Made by a program: the position numbers and the translations under genes. From Hyphomonadaceae bacterium (lineage in GTDB: Bacteria > Pseudomonadota > Alphaproteobacteria > Caulobacterales > Hyphomonadaceae), in assembly GCA_022760335.1 (NCBI GenBank), contig JALEGE010000066.1, positions 1 through 42,601 on the forward strand: a stretch of 42,601 bases of DNA, in the 5' to 3' direction. Below, piece by piece: positions 7,132-14,557 of this stretch. The stretch's first letter is position 1. Each line of letters opens with the position of its first letter. The notes under the pieces were generated by a model. The model was given only the letters and a program-made list of their open reading frames with translations, ran no database searches and was not told the origin of the DNA.

Positions 7132-8307
7132 CTAATCCAATAGTCGTTCACGGATGCTGGCGAGTTCAGCGTCCGTGACATCCAGCTCGGTCTGGATGAA
7201 GGCGAGCACGCTGCCATGTTCGGCTTCGATATCGGCGAAGACCGCCTCAATGTAAGCCGGGTCTGAGCGCATCAGCGGCATCACCAGTTCCGGCGGCAGC
7301 TGGCGCAGGAAGGCATAGGGGCTGTCTTCCTCGACCTCTTCCTCGCCAGTGAGTTCAAACTCCTTGGCGTAGTCCACCAACTGTTCCGACAGGGCATAAT
7401 CGGACACCACAGTTTCGCGCGGCACGCCGAGTGCTGACAGGATCAGCGCCGCGCCAACGCCGGTGCGGTCCTTGCCGGCCGAACAGTTGAACGCCATGGG
7501 CGCGTCTTCGCCATTGGCCAGTTCGTCAAACATGGCGCGATAGGCCGGGGCTTGCTGCTCCAGAATACCGGAATAGAGCTCGGTCATCATGGCCGCGACC
7601 ATTTCCGGCGTAGCGTTCGGATCGGAGAACACCTGCACCAACGGGTTGGCGTCCTGGTCTTCTTCCGGATCAGCGAAGGTGACGTATTCGATTTCGCCGG
7701 CGGCCCATTGCGTGGGCTCGGAGGTGCGCTCTTGCGATGTGCGTAGATCGTAGACCGAGGCGATCTCGAGGCTGGCAAGATAGGCATAATCTTCTTCAGT
7801 GAGCCGGTTCATGACGCCGGACCGATAAAGCTCGCCCCATTTCACAGTGCGACCATCTTCGGTCTGATACCCGCCCAGATCGCGGAAATTGCGCCCACCT
7901 TCCAGCGGCAGGAGGCGGGTTGCGGCGATCACGGCCGGGCCGCTTTCCGGATCCACGAGGAAATAATGGCGCTCTGCGGGCTCGGCACCGGGCGTCCAGG
8001 TGAAGCTGGTCTCGGTGACGTCCACCGCCAGGCTCTGGGCATTGGCGCCATCCGGGGAGGTGGCGACCAGAATATCGACCGGTGCGCCGGCCTCGCTTGC
8101 GGCCCAGCTAAGCGTATAGGCACCGGCCTCCTGATCGAAGGTGACCGACACGGTTTCCACTTCGACAGGAGCAGGTTCAGCAGTCTCTGCTGCTTCGGCG
8201 GGCGCGGCGGGTGCTTCTGCAGGCTCGGCTGGCGCCTCAACCTGGCTGGCACAGGCACCGGTCATCAAGGCGAGCGCGAGGGCGGAAGTTTGCAGGATAT
8301 GTTTCAT
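7132..8307 (-). CDS. Lipoprotein with tyrosine-phosphatase (Y_phosphatase3-like) domain
   Basis: The 391-residue product begins with a lipoprotein signal; Cys19 in 'MTGAC' is the likely lipidated residue. An Ala/Glu/Pro-rich linker (20-50) and a small beta-rich, fibronectin-like stretch (50-120) follow. The phosphatase part starts with 'GGRNFRDLGGY' (137-147) and has the CX5R loop Cys275-Arg281 in 'NCSAGKDRTG'. The family covers phosphotyrosine, phosphoinositide and related phosphatases. The usual His before the catalytic Cys is Asn274 here, which may lower activity. It follows a TonB receptor on the same strand with an 82-bp gap, so a periplasmic phosphatase acting on a phosphorylated nutrient is a reasonable inference. 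The substrate is unknown. Confidence 0.88.
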   Translation of the reverse strand: MKHILQTSALALALMTGACASQVEAPAEPAEAPAAPAEAAETAEPAPVEVETVSVTFDQEAGAYTLSWAASEAGAPVDILVATSPDGANAQSLAVDVTETSFTWTPGAEPAERHYFLVDPESGPAVIAATRLLPLEGGRNFRDLGGYQTEDGRTVKWGELYRSGVMNRLTEEDYAYLASLEIASVYDLRTSQERTSEPTQWAAGEIEYVTFADPEEDQDANPLVQVFSDPNATPEMVAAMMTELYSGILEQQAPAYRAMFDELANGEDAPMAFNCSAGKDRTGVGAALILSALGVPRETVVSDYALSEQLVDYAKEFELTGEEEVEEDSPYAFLRQLPPELVMPLMRSDPAYIEAVFADIEAEHGSVLAFIQTELDVTDAELASIRERLLD

Positions 8308-8339
8308 GGAAAATGCCTCTGTTCAGTGGCGGAAGAGAA

Positions 8340-8376
8340 GCGCGGGCCGAAGATCCTGAAAGGTCACGGCCCGCGC
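8340..8376 (-). terminator. Hairpin between the TonB receptor and phosphatase genes
   Basis: GCGCGGGCCG at 8340-8349 pairs perfectly with CGGCCCGCGC at 8367-8376 across a 17-base loop. On the minus strand it follows the receptor stop by about 14 bases and is followed by a pyrimidine-rich stretch. It probably lowers, rather than stops, expression of the downstream phosphatase gene. Confidence 0.45.
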
Positions 8377-8389
8377 GCTGGAAAACGCG

Positions 8390-10921
8390 CTAGTAATCCA
8401 CGCGCACGCCGAGCAGCCAGCGACGGCCATAGCCCTCGATCTGGTTCGGCGTCGCTATTGTGCCTTCATAGCGCACATCATTCTCATCGGTGAGATTGTT
8501 GGCATTGGCGAAGACGGTGAAACGCGCGCCCTGAACATCCCAGGGCAGGTTGTAGCGGATGGAGGCGTCCACACGCTGCTGCTCGTCCCAGTATTCGGCG
8601 AAACCGTCATTTTCCGTCGTCGACAGCCAGGCATCGCGATACTGATAGTTCAAACGGGCCGAGAGACCGAACTTCTCATAATAGACCGAGGCATTCCAGA
8701 TCAGGTCCGAAGTGCCCGGCAGGGAGAAGGTGGTGCCCTCATTGGTCTCGAACTCGGAGTCGAGCAGGGTCAGGTTGCCGCTGACGCCCAGGCCATCGAA
8801 AGGCTCTGGCAAGAGGTCTGCAGCCTGACCGATAAAGTTAAGCTCCAGGCCCGAAAGATGGCCGCTCTTGCCGTTCACATAACCGGTATAGGTCCAGTCC
8901 TCGCCAGCGGCGCTATCGAGATAGAGGCCACCATCAATGTCGGTGGAGAAGGCATAGATCACATCATCCACATGGCGGTAGAAGGCGCCTGCGGAGAAGA
9001 TGCTGGCCGGCGCATAATACCATTCGAAGGAAACGTCGCCGCCCCAGGTGGTCTCGGCATCAAGGCGCGGATTGCCCCCGGTGACCGCCTGACCGGGCAC
9101 ATCCACGGCAACGGAAGCGCGCATTTCGTTATAGGTCGGGCGGCTGAGCCCGGTGGAGGCCGAGAAACGCAGCTTCATATCCTCGTTGAGATCGAGGTTC
9201 AGGTGCGCGCTGGGCAGGAAATTGACATAGTCGTCGCTGTGATCAACGTCGATAAGATCTCCACCCGGCGTGGTCACATCCGGCCCGGCTGAGGTGTAGT
9301 CGGTGGCCTCGACACGGGCACCAAAGACGAAATTGCCGCCATCGAACTCCGTTGTCGCCATGGTGTAGAGAGCGAGGATGTCCTCTTCGATGGAGATCTT
9401 CTGGTCATCGGTTACATTGACCGGGAAACCGCCAATGCCGCTGGCCCAGTCTGCGCGCAGCTTTTCGTTCTGATAATAGGTGGCGCCAATTGTATTGTTG
9501 AAATCGGAATACCATTCCACGCCGGTCATATAGTCGGCAAAATCGAAATCGTCCGGGAAGCCGACAGAGGTGTCCTGAACCAGGGCGAAGCCTGTTGCCT
9601 CGCGGGTGTCCCACTGGCCGCCAAGCTTCACGACTGTGTCGCGGCCGAACAGCTGCAGGTCACGCTCGGCATCGAGCTTGAACTTCATCGCCTCATTGTC
9701 GAGCTTGGTGGCCACGACCAGACCAATCGAGGCGGCATAGGACACCTGGTTGATGTCCATCTCCGTCATGGTGAACGGTGCATAGACATAGACTTCCGGG
9801 TCCTCGACATTGCTCACATCATAGGCGGCTGCCGCCTGGCCGAACAGGCTATACGGGATGGGCAGGAAGAGATTGTCTTCAGTCTCTGTGTAATTGGCAC
9901 GCGCCTCGACCATCCAGTCACCGGCATTGAAATCCGCGCCAAGCGTCGAGGTCCAGGTGGAATTGTCGTAGCGGCCATATTCGAGCAGCCGGTTGACGAA
10001 GACGAGCGGCAGATATCCGCTTTCGCCAGACACCGCACTGCCAATCGCTTCAGCGCCGCCAGCCAGGTCGAAGACATACTGGTTGCGCTCTTCATTATCG
10101 ATGAATTCGGTGAACAGGGTGGAGGCGAAGACGCGCTCGACCGCCCCGCCCGGACGGAATTCCAGCTTGCCGCCATAGGCATTGTCTTCGCGCTCGACAA
10201 AATAGGACCGGAAGTCGAGCTCATTGATCTCGCCTTCAGGGCTCCAGTCGAACTCGCGGTTGTCGGTGTTCTGGACGCGGCGATTATTGGAGCCGAACAC
10301 CACCCAGCCGAACTGGTCATTCGACCAGGACAGGCGGCCATTATACTTGTTCACCGGGCCACCGCCCAGCTCCTGCTCGCCATAGCCGGCTTCCAGAGAA
10401 GCGCTGAAGCCTTCGGCGTCAAACGGGCTGAAAGTCTTCACATTGATGAAGCCGGACACGGCCTCGCCCGGCATGTCCGGCGTGATCGCCTTGTTGGCCT
10501 CCACGGCGCTGGTGATCACCGATGGGAAGCTGTCAAAGCGCGGGATGCGGCCATTCTGGGCGCCCGGCACATCAATGCCGTCAAAAGCGATGGCCGTGTA
10601 GCGGAACGGCGCGCCGCGGAAGTTCACATAGCGCGCCTGACCCTGGCCGCGCTCAATGGCGAGGCCCGGCAGACGGCCCAGCGAGTCGGCCAGGTTCTGG
10701 TCCGGGAAGCGGCCGATCGTGTCAGCCGAGATGATATCGACCACGTTCGGCGCCTGGCGCTTGGCCTCGATCGCGGCCTGCTGGCTGTCGCGGATGGGTG
10801 TTGCGGTGACGATGACCGTCTGCTGGCGCGACTCTGCTTCGGTTTGCTGTGCGAAGGCCGGCGCGGCGGTCAAAATGGCCGTTCCAAGCAGCAGGCCGGA
10901 TGTTCTGAATGACTGGTTCAT
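8390..10921 (-). CDS. TonB-dependent outer-membrane receptor
   Basis: The 843-residue protein has a cleavable signal ending near 'APAFAQQ' (about residue 25), a TonB-box-like 'TVIVTATP' near 34-41, and a plug domain with 'SADTIGRFPDQNLADSLGRL' around 64-84. A beta-barrel rich in aromatic and polar strands ends in 'GVRVDY', with the terminal aromatic residue expected for barrel assembly. The plug wording fits the Xanthomonas/Caulobacter TonB-receptor group (TIGR01782-like). Such receptors import scarce nutrients with TonB energy. It heads an operon with the lipoprotein phosphatase and is divergent from a double-TetR regulator, which probably controls it. GAGGGGA lies eight bases before the ATG. 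Confidence 0.93.
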   Translation of the reverse strand: MNQSFRTSGLLLGTAILTAAPAFAQQTEAESRQQTVIVTATPIRDSQQAAIEAKRQAPNVVDIISADTIGRFPDQNLADSLGRLPGLAIERGQGQARYVNFRGAPFRYTAIAFDGIDVPGAQNGRIPRFDSFPSVITSAVEANKAITPDMPGEAVSGFINVKTFSPFDAEGFSASLEAGYGEQELGGGPVNKYNGRLSWSNDQFGWVVFGSNNRRVQNTDNREFDWSPEGEINELDFRSYFVEREDNAYGGKLEFRPGGAVERVFASTLFTEFIDNEERNQYVFDLAGGAEAIGSAVSGESGYLPLVFVNRLLEYGRYDNSTWTSTLGADFNAGDWMVEARANYTETEDNLFLPIPYSLFGQAAAAYDVSNVEDPEVYVYAPFTMTEMDINQVSYAASIGLVVATKLDNEAMKFKLDAERDLQLFGRDTVVKLGGQWDTREATGFALVQDTSVGFPDDFDFADYMTGVEWYSDFNNTIGATYYQNEKLRADWASGIGGFPVNVTDDQKISIEEDILALYTMATTEFDGGNFVFGARVEATDYTSAGPDVTTPGGDLIDVDHSDDYVNFLPSAHLNLDLNEDMKLRFSASTGLSRPTYNEMRASVAVDVPGQAVTGGNPRLDAETTWGGDVSFEWYYAPASIFSAGAFYRHVDDVIYAFSTDIDGGLYLDSAAGEDWTYTGYVNGKSGHLSGLELNFIGQAADLLPEPFDGLGVSGNLTLLDSEFETNEGTTFSLPGTSDLIWNASVYYEKFGLSARLNYQYRDAWLSTTENDGFAEYWDEQQRVDASIRYNLPWDVQGARFTVFANANNLTDENDVRYEGTIATPNQIEGYGRRWLLGVRVDY

Positions 10922-10969
10922 AGTGAGATCCCCTCTCGATAGACGGGGCGGCAGTATCAGCGCTGTTCA

Positions 10970-10980
10970 ATTGTACCAAT
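10970..10980. promoter_or_regulatory. Operator-like palindrome before the TonB receptor
   Basis: ATTGTACCAAT (arms ATTG and CAAT around TAC) lies about 50 bp before the receptor ATG, where an operator for the divergent regulator would be expected. Its core TTGTACCA recurs at 11161-11168, and ATGTACCA is at 11183-11190. I infer a TetR-type operator; no binding evidence is available. Confidence 0.4.
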
Positions 10981-11160
10981 CCAGATTTTGTGAATTTTAT
11001 GCGTATCTTTTTTGACGGCACCGGACTCTTCAAGAGCCATATACACGTCAAATTATCTGTGTTCGGAGGATGTTTTCGCGTTTTCTCGGAGAATTTACTT
11101 GAACCCAGGTGCAACTGCAGCAAGAAAGACCATCCTTGTCCGAGCCACTGGATTTTACAG

Positions 11161-11190
11161 TTGTACCAGAAAAATCTGCCACATGTACCA
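11161..11190. promoter_or_regulatory. Two GTACCA repeats 22 bp apart at the regulator start
   Basis: TTGTACCA at 11161-11168 and ATGTACCA at 11183-11190 are in direct orientation with 22-bp spacing, and the second overlaps the start codon. Together with the copy at 10971-10978 they suggest autorepression by the tandem-TetR protein. Confidence 0.4.
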
Positions 11191-12418
11191 AATTGACGAT
11201 TCCGACCTTCTGCTCCATGGCCAGGATATTGTTGTTGAAAGTGGCCTGAAAGCACTCACCCTGCGCAACCTGGCACAGAGGGCCGGTGTCAGCGCCTCGC
11301 TGCTCAATTACCGTTTCGGCGCGCGTGAAACACTGGTCGCACGCCTGTTCGAGCACGCCCGACAAGCCGATCTCGCCTTCTGGAACGCCTGCCGGGAAGA
11401 AGTCTCATCACTCCAGATCACGCCATCGAGCCTGCCGGCACTGACCCTCTCGATCGCCCAAAAAGCGCTCTGGCAGGCCCACCGCTCGCAAATGATACGC
11501 TGGATTTGCATCACCGCTGCTGCGCGTGATCGCCAGTATCAGTCCGAGGCTGCAGCCTCGGCCAATTCCGGCATGGACTTCTGGGTCAGCCTGCTTGAGC
11601 AGGCGCACCTGCCAGTGAAGCTCGCTCCGTCGCTTGCCGCGATCATGACTGGCGCAATCCGCATCGGCCTGGTCTCACGCCGTGATGCGCGTGCATTGTC
11701 CTGGATGTCAGACATCATCCTGCGCGCCACCGCTCGCCTTTTTACCCTTCCTGTCATCATGCATGGCGACAGCCCGGCACGCGCAGATTTTGAACAGGCC
11801 ACAATTAACGCCGTCGCCCCGCCAACAAGCGCCCGCACGGATGCGCCAGAGCGAATCGTTAGCAGCGCCGCGAGCTTGATCCTTTCCGCCGGGCTCGACG
11901 CGGTCACGCATCGCGAGATTGCCCGGCATGCCGGATTGTCCCTGTCTTCCCTGACCCATCACTTCGCCTCGCTGGACCTCATCCTGCAAAGCGCTTTCGG
12001 GCATATCTATTCTCGTGCACGCGCCGAGACCGATACCAATCTGCACGAAGACATGCCAATTTCGAAATTCATTGAAACCGTCCTGCCGCGCATCTTCGAG
12101 CAGGCCCGCAAGCGCGGCCAGGAAGGCGTGGCAATTGACGAAATTATCCTCGCGACCGCGCGCTCTACGGCCACGGCGTCCCTCAGCAGTGGACTGCTGG
12201 CGATGACAGGGACGACCTCTACAGCCATGCTGCAGAGCCTGCATGAAGGAAAACAGGCCGATCGCCTGGATGGTCAGATCTTCAGGTTTGCCATGGGAGG
12301 GCTCAGCGAACAGGCCGCGGCGATGCCCGCAGGTGCCCGCGATGCCTGGCTTTTGGAGCACTGCAACCTGTTTCTATGCCACTATTTTGAGGAAACTTCA
12401 GGCACAGGTGCCGGTTAA
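11183..12418 (+). CDS. Transcriptional regulator with two tandem TetR-type DNA-binding domains
   Basis: From the ATG at 11183 the protein has 411 residues, about twice a normal TetR regulator. The first half starts with a TetR helix-turn-helix (12-58: 'LTLRNLAQRAGVSASLLNYRF') and the second half with another (221-273: 'VTHREIARHAGLSLSSLTHHF'). Each is followed by a helical ligand/dimerisation region. One chain could therefore form a pseudo-dimer. I chose 11183 over the frame opening at 11012 because the TetR fold starts directly after it and the extra 57 residues look non-coding and cover the operator-like repeats. It is divergent from the TonB receptor and probably represses it. The inducer is unknown. 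Confidence 0.87.
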   Translation: MYQIDDSDLLLHGQDIVVESGLKALTLRNLAQRAGVSASLLNYRFGARETLVARLFEHARQADLAFWNACREEVSSLQITPSSLPALTLSIAQKALWQAHRSQMIRWICITAAARDRQYQSEAAASANSGMDFWVSLLEQAHLPVKLAPSLAAIMTGAIRIGLVSRRDARALSWMSDIILRATARLFTLPVIMHGDSPARADFEQATINAVAPPTSARTDAPERIVSSAASLILSAGLDAVTHREIARHAGLSLSSLTHHFASLDLILQSAFGHIYSRARAETDTNLHEDMPISKFIETVLPRIFEQARKRGQEGVAIDEIILATARSTATASLSSGLLAMTGTTSTAMLQSLHEGKQADRLDGQIFRFAMGGLSEQAAAMPAGARDAWLLEHCNLFLCHYFEETSGTGAG

Positions 12419-12487
12419 AAACATGCCTTCCAGGCAGTCGCCGGCTGACCTCGCCAGCGGCGCTATCCTGATCCTATCAATCTTGCC

Positions 12488-14470
12488 CTAAGGCGCGAGT
12501 TCAGGACCCAACGCGGCTTTCAGAGGGCCGAGATGCGGCTCAAATTTCTGCCAGGCGTCCAACCCCCTGGTGTTGATCGGCTGGCGCACCTGCTCGGAAC
12601 TGGCCGTACGCACGGCCCGCTCGGTCTTGTGGAACTCCAGGCAGGCCGGTTCGAATTCCAGGCCGCAATAGTCGAGAATGCGGCGCACCTGACCTTCCAG
12701 ATCGGCCACCAGGTCTTCATGCTGAACGCGCAGCACCTTACCTGGCAGCACAGCGTCCCAATGCTCCATCAGGTCGACATAGCCGCGATAATACCGGCCG
12801 ATCTCGTCCAACCCGTAGGTGAATTCCTGGCCCTCCGCGAAGAGCTGTTTGAAGCCGGAAAAACAGCAGGCCATGGGCTCGCGCCGCGCATCTATAATCT
12901 TCGCATTCGGCAGGATGAGATGGATCAGGCCGATATGGCGGAAATTGTTCGGCATCTTGTCAGTGAAGAAGGGCGCGCCAGCACGGTGAATGCGCGTGGT
13001 CTCGATATAGTCCCGGCCAAGCTCGGCGAGTTGGCCGGCAGTGAGATCATGGAGAATGCCGGGATAGGCCCCGCCGCTGGCCCGATCGCGTCCGCGCAAG
13101 CGCTGTGACAGGGCCAGGATATTCGGTAGCTCCAGCGTGCCATCCACCTGGCTATGCGAGGCGAGAATCTGCTCGATCAAAGTCGAGCCAGCGCGCGGCA
13201 GGCCGAGAATGAAGATCGGGTCCGGCGCGGGATCGCCCTTTCCGGCTTGTCGCTCGAAGAGCGCCGACGTGCAGACCTCTTTCTGGGCGGCGAATTCGGC
13301 CTCCATGCCTTCAGATGTGTAGCGCGACTGAGCACGCTTCAAATCATTGCCGCGCACATAATAGGCAAAGCTTTCAGCGATCTCCCCGCGATCCTCCAGC
13401 GCCTTACCGAGGGCGAAGCAGAAATGCACGCGGTCATTCGGCCCGGAATCGGCGCCGACCTCGCGTGCCTTCATCTCAGCGATATCGGCATCAGAGAATT
13501 CATAGGTCTTGAGATTGGCGAGCGCATACCAGGCATCGCCCTGTGTCGGGCGTGCGCGGCAGGCGGCGCGATAGGATTCAATCGCCTCGGCCTGTTTGCC
13601 CCAGGTTTTCAGCGCATGGCCGCGCGAGGTCAGCGTGGCGGGGTCAGCAGGAAGTTTTTCCAACACCGTGTTGAACAGGGCGACGGCGGTCTCATAGTCG
13701 CCGGTCTGCATCTTCTCGATGGCGAGATGAGAGGTGAAAACGGGATTACCCGGCTCGCGCGCCGAGAGGGCCTCGGCCTCGCGGAGGGCAGCGGCGAATT
13801 TCTGCCGCTTGCGCAGGGTCTGGATATAATCGAGGCGGAGCTGGATATTGTCCGGCTCGAACTCAACGGCGTTCTCCAGCAGGATCTCGGCATCTTCGAG
13901 AATGCCGAACCGCACTGCGATCTCGGCCAGCAGGCGCATGCCTTCGACATGGGTCGGATGCTGTTTCAGGAAGGCCCGGCAGAGATTTTCCGCCTTCAGC
14001 AATTTGCCTTCAGAGAGCAGGTGCGTGACGGTGACCAGCTCGCGCGGCAGGGCCTTCAGACGCTCGGCCTGGGCCAGGGCGGCCTCGGCCTCCTGGGCTT
14101 GTCCGGCGCGGGCGAGCAGATCGGCCTGCGCACGCCAGCTGGCCTCCAGTGCGGGATTGTACTGGCAGGCGCGCTGATAAGCCGTCAGTGCGCGGGGCAC
14201 ATCGCCCGTGTCCCGTGCCAGATGCCCGGCCTCCTGCCAGGCCCGTCCGAAATCCGGTGCGGCTGCTGTCAGCTGGCTCAGCAAAGCTCCGGCTTCATCA
14301 AACCGCTTCAAATACCGCGCGCAAACCGCGCTCATATACAGCGCCTCAGCGTTCGCCGGCTCGCTCGCACAGGCAGGGGCGAGCACAGCAAGAGCCGCCT
14401 CGAACCTGCCAGCGCGCATATCGGCGCGGGCGGATTTGATGAGATCGATATCGCGCTCTGGCTCGTTCAT
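12488..14470 (-). CDS. TPR-repeat sulfotransferase
   Basis: The 660-residue protein has about ten tetratricopeptide-like repeats in its first 400 residues and a C-terminal sulfotransferase domain. The PAPS-binding loop is 'FILGLPRAGSTLIEQIL', a 3'-phosphate site 'RREPMACCFSGFKQLF' follows, and a conserved 'VQHEDLVADLEGQVRRIL' comes near the end. It has no signal peptide, so it should act in the cytoplasm, moving sulfate from PAPS to an unknown acceptor bound by the repeats. It follows the TonB receptor at 14558-17236 on the same strand; as I recall, this pair recurs in Caulobacter- and sphingomonad-like genomes. AAGGAT lies just before the ATG. A hairpin separates the two genes. Confidence 0.92.
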   Translation of the reverse strand: MNEPERDIDLIKSARADMRAGRFEAALAVLAPACASEPANAEALYMSAVCARYLKRFDEAGALLSQLTAAAPDFGRAWQEAGHLARDTGDVPRALTAYQRACQYNPALEASWRAQADLLARAGQAQEAEAALAQAERLKALPRELVTVTHLLSEGKLLKAENLCRAFLKQHPTHVEGMRLLAEIAVRFGILEDAEILLENAVEFEPDNIQLRLDYIQTLRKRQKFAAALREAEALSAREPGNPVFTSHLAIEKMQTGDYETAVALFNTVLEKLPADPATLTSRGHALKTWGKQAEAIESYRAACRARPTQGDAWYALANLKTYEFSDADIAEMKAREVGADSGPNDRVHFCFALGKALEDRGEIAESFAYYVRGNDLKRAQSRYTSEGMEAEFAAQKEVCTSALFERQAGKGDPAPDPIFILGLPRAGSTLIEQILASHSQVDGTLELPNILALSQRLRGRDRASGGAYPGILHDLTAGQLAELGRDYIETTRIHRAGAPFFTDKMPNNFRHIGLIHLILPNAKIIDARREPMACCFSGFKQLFAEGQEFTYGLDEIGRYYRGYVDLMEHWDAVLPGKVLRVQHEDLVADLEGQVRRILDYCGLEFEPACLEFHKTERAVRTASSEQVRQPINTRGLDAWQKFEPHLGPLKAALGPELAP

Positions 14471-14491
14471 ATCCTTGCCATCAAATGCAGA

Positions 14492-14520
14492 GAAAGCGCC
14501 CCGCGAGGCAGGGCGCTTTC
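14492..14520 (-). terminator. Hairpin terminator or attenuator after the second TonB receptor
   Basis: GAAAGCGCCC at 14492-14501 pairs perfectly with GGGCGCTTTC at 14511-14520 over a nine-base loop. On the minus strand the stem ends in TTTCTCT. It lies 38 bp after the receptor stop and 22 bp before the sulfotransferase start, so some read-through would be needed for co-expression. Confidence 0.6.
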
Positions 14521-14557
14521 AGTCTTAAATAGCATATGGCGATGCGCCAAATGCCGA

